This document shows positions 7,443-12,412 of a DNA stretch of 12,412 bases, in pieces. A program made the translations under genes and the position numbers. The DNA is from Porphyrobacter sp. Lineage in GTDB: Bacteria > Pseudomonadota > Alphaproteobacteria > Sphingomonadales > Sphingomonadaceae. The notes beneath the pieces were generated by a model that saw nothing but the letters and a program-made list of their open reading frames with translations, had not been told where the DNA came from and did no database searches. The stretch covers positions 1-12,412 of the forward strand of contig JACIYY010000183.1 of the NCBI GenBank assembly GCA_014359685.1, read 5' to 3'. Every line of letters begins with the position of its first letter. The first letter of the stretch is position 1.

Positions 7443-7979
7443 TCAGGCCTCCGGACTGCGCTTCGGCAGCGACCGCAAGGCGCTCCGATCGCCCGCTTTC
7501 GCGCGCGCGATCACACTGAACGAGCCGTCCGTCTCCAGGACAATCGCGGCGAGATCCGCAAGATCGCCGAACCCCTCCTTGCGTGCCGCCTGCTCGATCT
7601 CTGTCCGAGTCACGCGCTCCTCGCGCATCGCCTGTTCGAGGAAAACGCCATCCTCCAGAAGCACCCGGGCGTCGGACCGGGTAATCTTCTTGATCGGTGC
7701 CCAGGCGACTGACAGGCGTGCGACGATCCATTGCAGACCGACAAGCATGGCGAACGCGATCAGCCCCTCCGCCAGCGCGACACCGGCGCTGAGCAGGATC
7801 GTCGCCAGTGTCGAGCCGAGCGCGACGGTGACGACGAGATCGAAGGCGTTAAGCTTGGCCAGCGTCCGCTTGCCGCTGATCCGCAGGAACACCACGAGGC
7901 CCGCATAGGCGACCACGGCCGCGATGATCGTGCGGTAGATGGCCGACCAATTGTCGAAGAAGATCGTCCCTTCATCCAT
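7443..7979 (-). CDS. DUF421 (YetF-like) membrane protein
   Basis: The 178-aa product matches the DUF421/YetF family: three predicted transmembrane helices at about 15-33, 46-64 and 67-88, with the family motif RISGKRTLAKLNAFDLVVTVALGS (33-56) across the first loop and second helix. The soluble C-terminal domain has ARVLLEDGVFLEQAM (104-118) followed by the ETDGSFSVI strand (149-157), typical of the family's small cytoplasmic domain. The molecular role of the family is not established. The start at 7979 (MDEGTIFF) is preferred over a GTG at 8012 because a GAGGG element precedes the ATG with suitable spacing and the extra residues are not family-like. It lies 87 bases downstream of gor in the same orientation and may be read through from it; a functional link is not shown. 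Confidence 0.88.
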   Translation of the reverse strand: MDEGTIFFDNWSAIYRTIIAAVVAYAGLVVFLRISGKRTLAKLNAFDLVVTVALGSTLATILLSAGVALAEGLIAFAMLVGLQWIVARLSVAWAPIKKITRSDARVLLEDGVFLEQAMREERVTRTEIEQAARKEGFGDLADLAAIVLETDGSFSVIARAKAGDRSALRSLPKRSPEA

Positions 7980-8066
7980 TCGCGCCCTCGCTTCCTTTCC
8001 TCTTCGCCACACCCCGGCGCCCTGGAGTCGGTTCGGCTTCCGCTACAACGGCCGAGGCCGCACCAC

Positions 8067-9413
8067 TCATCGCATCAGCACCAGCTCCTCCGCCATCGTC
8101 GGATGGATCGCCATTGTAGCGTCGAAATCGGCCTTGGTCAGGCCGGCCTTGACCGCCACCGCCGCCGCCTGCAGGATCTCGGGCGCGTCGGGCCCGATCA
8201 TGTGGATGCCGACGATACGGTCGTTGTCGCCTTCGCAGATCATCTTGTAGAGGCCCCGCTCGTTGCGGCCGGCGACGACGTGCTTCATCGGGCGGAAGTC
8301 GGACTGGTAGACGCGGATCGAGCCCAGCCGGTTGCGCGCCTCGCTCTCGGTCATGCCGACGCCGGCGATCGGCGGGTGGCTGAAGACCGCGCTGGGGATG
8401 CAGTCATAGCTGACGCTGGTGGGCTGCCCGCCGAACAACGTGTCGGCGACCGCCTGTCCCTCGCGGATCGCCACCGGGGTCAGCTGGACGCGGCCGGTCA
8501 CGTCGCCGACCGCGTAGATGCTGTCGCAATCGGTCTTGCTGAAGGCATCCACCGCAATCGCGCCCTTGTCGGTCAGGCCGATTCCGGCCGCCTCCAGCCC
8601 CAGCCCCTCGACATTGGGGACCCGGCCGGTGGCGAACAGCACGCAATCGACCTCCATGTCGTCATGATTGGTCATCGACACCAGCAGAGTGCCGTCCTCG
8701 CGCTTCTCGATCCCGCGAAAGGCGGCGTTGAAACGGAAGGCGATCCCCTTGGTCAGCGAGATCTGGAGCAACCGGTCGCGCATTGCTTCGTCGTAGCCGC
8801 GCAGCAGCTGGTCGGAGCGGTTGATGATCGTCACGCTCGCGCCGAATTCGTTGAAGATCCCGGCGAACTCGTTGGCGATGTAGCCGCCGCCGGCGATCAG
8901 CATCCGCCGCGGGATCGCGTCCAGGTGGAACGCCTCGTTGGAGGTGATGCCGTGCTCGTGCCCCGGGCAATCGGGGATGTGCGGGCGGGCGCCGGTGGCG
9001 ATCAGGATGTATTTCGCGGTTATCGCCGTCCCGTCGGCGAGCGTCACCTGATGGGGGCCGGCGATCGTTGCGCGCTGGTGCAGGATGGTGACGCCGTGGT
9101 TCTCCAGCGTTTCGGTATAGAGGCCGTTCAGCCGGTCGACATCGCCCAGCACGTTGTCGCGCAGGGATTTCCAGTCGAACGAGCACCCCTCGATCGTCCA
9201 GCCGAATTGCTGCGCATCCTGGATGTCCTCGGCGAAGTGGGCGCCGTAGACGAGCATCTTCTTGGGCACGCAGCCGCGGATCACGCAGGTCCCGCCGACG
9301 CGGAACTCCTCTGCCACCGCCACTCTGGCGCCATGCGCGGCGGCGACCCGGCTGGCGCGCACGCCGCCGCTGCCGGCACCGATGGTGAACAGGTCGTAAT
9401 CGTATTCGGCCAT
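8067..9413 (-). CDS. gor: Glutathione-disulfide reductase
   Basis: This 448-aa flavoprotein reduces oxidised glutathione with NADPH, keeping the cytoplasmic thiol pool reduced. The FAD-binding fold starts with GAGSGG (12-17). The redox disulfide is Cys43/Cys48 in GGTCVIRGCVPKK, the form typical of glutathione reductase. The pyridine-nucleotide domain has GGGYIA (175-180), with Arg199 and Arg205 placed to bind the 2'-phosphate of NADPH (NRSDQLLRGYDE). A second FAD contact is YAVGDVTG (300-307). The C-terminal dyad is His437 and Glu442 in HPTMAEE. The length is close to E. coli Gor (450 aa). The start at 9413 has GGGAG eight bases upstream. That site is partly inside a strong intergenic hairpin. 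The gene lies 80 bases after rhlE in the same direction. Confidence 0.96.
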   Translation of the reverse strand: MAEYDYDLFTIGAGSGGVRASRVAAAHGARVAVAEEFRVGGTCVIRGCVPKKMLVYGAHFAEDIQDAQQFGWTIEGCSFDWKSLRDNVLGDVDRLNGLYTETLENHGVTILHQRATIAGPHQVTLADGTAITAKYILIATGARPHIPDCPGHEHGITSNEAFHLDAIPRRMLIAGGGYIANEFAGIFNEFGASVTIINRSDQLLRGYDEAMRDRLLQISLTKGIAFRFNAAFRGIEKREDGTLLVSMTNHDDMEVDCVLFATGRVPNVEGLGLEAAGIGLTDKGAIAVDAFSKTDCDSIYAVGDVTGRVQLTPVAIREGQAVADTLFGGQPTSVSYDCIPSAVFSHPPIAGVGMTESEARNRLGSIRVYQSDFRPMKHVVAGRNERGLYKMICEGDNDRIVGIHMIGPDAPEILQAAAVAVKAGLTKADFDATMAIHPTMAEELVLMR

Positions 9414-9423
9414 GGAGGCTGCT

Positions 9424-9462
9424 CCCGCTGCTTGCCCCGCGCTATGGCGGGAGGGCAGCGGG
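9424..9462 (-). other. Two-tier hairpin in the rhlE-gor gap overlapping the gor ribosome-binding site
   Basis: The outer stem pairs CCCGCTGC (9424-9431) with GCAGCGGG (9455-9462), 8 bp and perfect. The inner stem pairs CCCGC (9436-9440) with GCGGG (9447-9451) around a 6-base loop. The internal loop is four by three bases. No T-run follows, so it is not a classical terminator. The gor Shine-Dalgarno GGGAG (minus strand of 9422-9426) shares three bases with the outer stem, so folding could mask the site. Confidence 0.6.
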
Positions 9463-9493
9463 AAGCCAATGGCCCGTGGCGCGGCCGGGTGCT

Positions 9494-10876
9494 TTAGCTG
9501 GTGGCGCCGGTGCCGCTGCGGCGGCGACGGCTGCGCGAGCGGTTGCCGGCCCCTGCGCCCGCTCCGGCACCTGCGCCGGAGCCGGAGCCCGGGGCGCCGT
9601 GGGTCGGGCGCGCCTGCGCGGTGCGCTGCGGTCGACCGCCGCCGCGCTGCTGGCGCCGTTCCGGCCGGTCCTCGTCGCGCGGAGAGGTCGGCGGCAGCGC
9701 CGCGATGCGCTCGACCTCCGACCTGAACTGCGACGGCAGCGGCATCGGCTCGAGCGTGACGCGGGTCAGCCTCTGGATGTCGCGCAGATAGTCCCGCTCG
9801 TCCGGCGCGCAGAACGACAGGGCGATCCCGTCCGCCCCGGCGCGCGCGGTGCGGCCGATGCGGTGGACATACTGGTCGGGCACGTTGGGCAGCTCGAAAT
9901 TGAGCACATGGCTGACGCCGGGAATGTCGATCCCGCGCGCCGCGATATCGGTCGCCACCAGCACCCGCACGCTGCCCTGGCGGAAATCGCCGAGCGCGCG
10001 TTCGCGCTGCGGCTGGCTCTTGTTGCCGTGGATCGCAGCGGAGCGGATATTGCTCTGCGCCAGCTTGCGGACGACGCGGTCGGCGCCGTGCTTGGTGCGG
10101 GTAAAGACCAGCACCCGGTCCATCGTGCCGGTCATTTCGCCGGCCCCGAAGCCGTCGCGCAGGACCAGCGTGAGGAGGGCCTGTTTCTCCTGCTGGTTGA
10201 CGAAACACATGCGCTGATCGACCCGGTCGACAGTGGTCGCGGCGGGGGTGATGGCGACCTGTGCCGGATCGGTCAGATACTGGCTGGCGAGCTGCCGGAT
10301 CGCGTTCGGCATGGTTGCCGAGAAGAACAGCGTCTGGCGCTGCTTGGGCAGCAGGCGGACGATCTGCTTGAGGGCGTGGATGAAGCCGAGATCGAGCATC
10401 TGGTCGGCTTCGTCGAGCACCAGGATTTCCACCTGCGACAGGTCGAGCGCGCGCTGTTCGGCGAGGTCGACGAGGCGGCCAGGGGTGGCGATCAGGATGT
10501 CGACGCCGCGCGCCAGATCCTGCCGATTGCGGTGCAAAGATGTGCCGCCGAACACGGTTGCGACCTTCAGATGCGCGAAACGCGCGTAATCGGTCGCGCT
10601 CTGGGCGATCTGTCCGGCCAGTTCGCGCGTCGGCGCAAGCACCAGCATGCGGCAGCATTTGGGCTTGGGCCGCTTGTCGGCGGCGACCAGCCGGTCGATC
10701 GAGGGCAGCACGAAAGCTGCCGTCTTGCCGGTTCCGGTCTGCGCGATGCCGAGCAGGTCGCGCCCTTCGAGCACGAAGGGAATGGCCTGGCTCTGGATCG
10801 GGGTCGGGCTCTCGTAGCCTTTCAGCTCGAGCGCCTGGAGGACGGGCTGGGAGAGCCCGAGGTCCTGAAATGTCAT
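9494..10876 (-). CDS. rhlE: DEAD-box ATP-dependent RNA helicase, RhlE type
   Basis: This 460-aa helicase carries the full DEAD-box set: Q motif GYESPTPIQSQAIP (20-33), motif I AQTGTGKT (45-52), Ia PTRELA (82-87), Ib TPGRL (131-135), II DEAD (155-158), III SAT (186-188), IV LVFTR (256-260), V ATDIAARGID (308-317) and VI HRIGRTARAG (338-347). Proteins of this type remodel rRNA and mRNA, often under cold conditions or in degradosome-like assemblies. Residues about 380-460 form a basic, disordered tail with RGGGRPQR and a Gly/Ser/Ala repeat, then RSRSRRRR; such tails bind RNA without sequence specificity. The start at 10876 gives the conserved MTFQDLGL; the frame runs open further upstream but without homology. 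Assignment to RhlE rests on the N-terminal and motif wording; another DEAD-box paralogue is possible. Confidence 0.92.
   Translation of the reverse strand: MTFQDLGLSQPVLQALELKGYESPTPIQSQAIPFVLEGRDLLGIAQTGTGKTAAFVLPSIDRLVAADKRPKPKCCRMLVLAPTRELAGQIAQSATDYARFAHLKVATVFGGTSLHRNRQDLARGVDILIATPGRLVDLAEQRALDLSQVEILVLDEADQMLDLGFIHALKQIVRLLPKQRQTLFFSATMPNAIRQLASQYLTDPAQVAITPAATTVDRVDQRMCFVNQQEKQALLTLVLRDGFGAGEMTGTMDRVLVFTRTKHGADRVVRKLAQSNIRSAAIHGNKSQPQRERALGDFRQGSVRVLVATDIAARGIDIPGVSHVLNFELPNVPDQYVHRIGRTARAGADGIALSFCAPDERDYLRDIQRLTRVTLEPMPLPSQFRSEVERIAALPPTSPRDEDRPERRQQRGGGRPQRTAQARPTHGAPGSGSGAGAGAGAGAGNRSRSRRRRSGTGATS
9545..9589 (-). repeat. Imperfect 6-base repeat encoding a Gly-Ser/Gly-Ala tract in RhlE
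   Basis: Fifteen codons alternate Gly with Ser or Ala (GSGSG then repeated AG). Codon third positions vary, so the DNA repeat is degenerate. It lies in the disordered RhlE tail, where length changes in steps of two residues would be tolerated. Confidence 0.7.
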
Positions 10877-11034
10877 GGGATGGAAAACTCGCCTTGCAAG
10901 CGTCGGCGCGCGGCCGCAACGGCGCGCGTTCGCGGGGTTGAAGAACCGCCCGCGTGAAGAGGGAAGCTGGGGTCGATCGAAGCACGGCCGGGGCGCCCGG
11001 GGGCGCCTGTTCACGCTGCCAAAGCGCTTCGATG
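10877..11034 (-). promoter_or_regulatory. Probable long 5' leader of rhlE
   Basis: If the promoter at 11041-11069 is used, about 158 bases of GC-rich leader precede the rhlE ATG. A hairpin can form at 10931-10954 (CGCGG and GGTT pairing with AACC and CCGCG, with a two-base bulge). Long structured leaders occur on RNA-helicase and cold-shock genes, where they support temperature or autogenous control. I see no known riboswitch in it. Confidence 0.35.
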
Positions 11035-11040
11035 CGGGGG

Positions 11041-11069
11041 CATATGGTCCACAAGCCGACATATGTCAA
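11041..11069 (-). promoter_or_regulatory. Candidate rhlE promoter
   Basis: On the minus strand a consensus -35 TTGACA (11064-11069) is followed after 17 bases by CATATG (11041-11046), a poor but correctly spaced -10. This is the only consensus -35 I found in this intergenic region. Confidence 0.4.
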
Positions 11070-11095
11070 TCGCTGGCACCGTCGCGGCCCGACAA

Positions 11096-11123
11096 CCGCA
11101 TATAAGGATATTGCTATATGCGG
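11096..11123. promoter_or_regulatory. Inverted-repeat operator candidate for SahR
   Basis: A perfect 9-bp inverted repeat, CCGCATATA and TATATGCGG, flanks a 10-base centre whose middle four bases ATAT are also symmetric (22 of 28 positions symmetric). It is AT-rich in a GC-rich region and ends 23 bases before the preferred sahR GTG. ArsR-family dimers bind such palindromes, so autorepression of sahR-metF is the natural reading. Confidence 0.65.
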
Positions 11124-11146
11124 AACAACACGCTATCCCAATCGGC

Positions 11147-12145
11147 GTGCAGACCGAGATCATCACCCGCGCGCTGGCCGATCTGACCCGGTTGCGGATC
11201 ATGCGCCTGCTCGCCCATATGGAGCTGGCGGTGGGCGAGCTGGCGCATGTGCTGGGGCAGAGCCAGCCGCGCGTGTCGCGTCATGTCGCGATCCTGTGCG
11301 AAAGCGGACTGGCGGAGCGGCGGCGCGAGGGGAGCTGGATCTTCCTGCGCCAGACCGCAACGCCCGGCGCAACCGGCCCCGACGCGGCCACCCTGCCGGC
11401 CGCCGTCGCCCGGATGCTGGACGTGGCGGAGGCGACCGACCCCGCCTTCGCCGCACGCTGCACGCAGGATCGCCGGCAGCTGGCCGCGATCCGGTCCGTC
11501 CGGGAGCGCCATGCCGCCGATTACTTCGCCCGCCATGCCGAGGACTGGGACCGCCTGCGCGCGATGCTGACCCCGGCGGAGGATGTCGAGGCGGCGCTGT
11601 GCCGCGCGCTCGGCGAGGCGCCGCTCGGCCGGCTGCTGGATATCGGCACCGGCACCGGCCGGATCGCCGAATTGCTGGCCCCGCGCAGCAGCCATGTGGT
11701 CGGCTTCGACCGCAGCCCGGAAATGCTGCGGATCGCCCGCGCCCGCTTGCAGCACCGCCCACCCGGCGGGTGGGAGCTGGTGCAGGGCGATTTCGCCGCT
11801 CTGCCGTTCGAGTCCGACAGCTTCGACACGGTGATCCTGCACCAGGTGCTGCACCATGCGGCGGAGCCGGCCTTCCCGCTGGCCGAGGCGGCGCGGGTCT
11901 GCCGGCCCGGCGGGCGGGTGGTGATCGTCGACCTCGCCGCCCACCAGCGCGAGGAGCTGCGCGAGCGCCATGCCCATGCCAGGCTGGGCTTCACCGACGA
12001 ACAGATCGCCGGCTGGCTGGCCGCCGGGGGGCTGGAGCCGGCCGCCCCGCTGGCGCTGCCGGGACACCAGCTGACCACCAAGATCTGGCTTGCCGAACGG
12101 CGCCATGGCGACCACCGCACGCTTCAACACAAGGCAGCAGCATAG
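11147..12145 (+). CDS. sahR: SahR-type ArsR-family regulator with methyltransferase-like sensor domain
   Basis: The 332-aa product fuses an ArsR winged helix to a class I SAM-methyltransferase fold. Residues about 3-70 hold the HTH: RALADLTRLRIMRLL (8-22), then recognition helix SQPRVSRHVAILCESGL (39-55) and the wing. Residues about 155-265 hold the methyltransferase core, with motif I LLDIGTGTG (163-171), the acidic Asp188 ending strand 2, VILHQVLHHA (229-238) and a CRPGGRVVIVD segment (252-262). This architecture fits SahR of Proteobacteria, an ArsR repressor of SAM-cycle genes released by S-adenosylhomocysteine; the sensor domain binds SAH and need not be catalytic. metF follows after one base, as expected for that regulon. 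The GTG at 11147 begins the conserved region and leaves the palindrome upstream. An ATG at 11063 would add 28 unrelated residues and put the palindrome inside the gene. Neither start has a clear ribosome-binding site. Confidence 0.85.
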   Translation: MQTEIITRALADLTRLRIMRLLAHMELAVGELAHVLGQSQPRVSRHVAILCESGLAERRREGSWIFLRQTATPGATGPDAATLPAAVARMLDVAEATDPAFAARCTQDRRQLAAIRSVRERHAADYFARHAEDWDRLRAMLTPAEDVEAALCRALGEAPLGRLLDIGTGTGRIAELLAPRSSHVVGFDRSPEMLRIARARLQHRPPGGWELVQGDFAALPFESDSFDTVILHQVLHHAAEPAFPLAEAARVCRPGGRVVIVDLAAHQREELRERHAHARLGFTDEQIAGWLAAGGLEPAAPLALPGHQLTTKIWLAERRHGDHRTLQHKAAA

Positions 12146-12146
12146 C

Positions 12147-12412
12147 ATGACCGACAGGCAAACGAGTGGCGGGGAGCGGCCAGACTGGCAGCCGGGCGCG
12201 GCATCGGCCTTTGCCGGCTTGCCCGGCGATGTCGCGGTGTCGTTCGAGTTCTTCCCGCCCAAGAGCGATGCGGGCATGGAGCAACTGCGCGCCACGGTGC
12301 GCCGGCTGGAGCCGTTCGCGCCCGATTTCGTCTCTGTCACCTATGGCGCCGGCGGCTCCACCCGGGAACCGACGCTGACCACCCTGCGCGCGCTGATCGC
12401 CGAAACCGCGCT
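12147..12412 (+). CDS. metF: 5,10-methylenetetrahydrofolate reductase, 5' part
   Basis: This gene runs off the right edge; 88 codons are visible. After about 28 poorly conserved residues comes VSFEFFPPKSDAGMEQL (31-47), the MetF signature with the catalytic glutamate in FEFFPP. It is followed by APDFVSVTYGAGGSTREPTL (62-81), which forms part of the FAD/folate barrel. The full enzyme, usually about 300 aa, uses FAD and NAD(P)H to make 5-methyltetrahydrofolate for homocysteine methylation. The ATG at 12147 is one base beyond the sahR stop, so translation is probably coupled to it. An AAGG about twelve bases upstream is a weak ribosome-binding site. In many alphaproteobacteria metH follows metF; that part lies outside the window. 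Confidence 0.93.
   Translation, partial: MTDRQTSGGERPDWQPGAASAFAGLPGDVAVSFEFFPPKSDAGMEQLRATVRRLEPFAPDFVSVTYGAGGSTREPTLTTLRALIAETA

Noticed and set aside
7731..9497. A 588-codon plus-strand open frame opposite gor and the DUF421 gene
   Set aside because: It has the same shadow composition and is contradicted by clear enzyme motifs on the minus strand.
9476..10957. A 493-codon plus-strand open frame opposite rhlE
   Set aside because: It mirrors the DEAD-box gene; no domain is recognisable and it overlaps the helicase entirely.
8067..11069. An apparent 1000-codon minus-strand frame ending in gor
   Set aside because: Only the last 448 codons are glutathione reductase. The upstream part is an out-of-frame shadow of rhlE, so it is not a fusion protein.
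10877..11146. Riboswitch (SAM or SAH type) ahead of sahR-metF
   Set aside because: The preferred sahR start leaves little room for a leader after the palindrome, and I could not match any SAM/SAH riboswitch core. Repressor control explains the context better. A covariance-model search would decide.
11134..11146. Shine-Dalgarno sequence for the sahR GTG start
   Set aside because: The bases before 11147 contain no AGGA/GGAG-like run at usable spacing, so none is annotated.

Overview
This 12.4 kb window is dense, GC-rich (about 70 % by eye) bacterial chromosome. It has eleven genes that can be supported, the last of them cut by the right edge. The content and order point to an alphaproteobacterium, most likely of the Sphingomonadales: an M48-LysM lipoprotein protease, accA, xerD, an unnamed proline-rich exported protein and divergent aroK-aroB, together with a SahR-type ArsR/methyltransferase regulator directly ahead of metF. 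The taxon is inferred from family resemblance and synteny that I remember, not from a search. I see no tRNA, rRNA, CRISPR array, insertion sequence or prophage. The one recombinase is the housekeeping XerD. No gap reaches 300 bases; the largest is the 270-base region 10877-11146.

Left block (7-5602, all minus strand, read right to left): a 49-aa single-pass membrane protein, a 631-aa proline-rich exported protein whose start overlaps it by an ATGA, xerD, accA and an M48 zinc metalloprotease lipoprotein with a C-terminal LysM-like domain. Spacing is tight (overlap, 55, 10 and 87 bases), so these genes look co-transcribed. The first two have no known function.

Middle block: aroK and aroB (plus strand, overlapping by 10 bases) diverge from the left block over a gap of 100 bases. 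They encode two shikimate-pathway steps. aroK has a good candidate promoter so close to its ATG that the mRNA may be nearly leaderless. aroB converges on a DUF421 membrane protein across 58 bases.

Right block: rhlE, gor and the DUF421 gene all read leftward. A strong two-tier hairpin lies between rhlE and gor and overlaps the gor ribosome-binding site. Divergent from rhlE is sahR-metF. SahR-family proteins are ArsR repressors with a methyltransferase-like domain that senses S-adenosylhomocysteine and controls the SAM cycle, and metF supplies 5-methyl-THF to that cycle. The shared intergenic region carries a perfect 9-bp inverted repeat just upstream of the most likely sahR start, a strong operator candidate. 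It also holds a TTGACA-17-CATATG promoter candidate for rhlE that implies a leader of about 160 bases.

Nothing here amounts to a clearly new system. The best leads are the uncharacterised exported/membrane protein pair, the sahR operator and start-codon question, and the gor hairpin.
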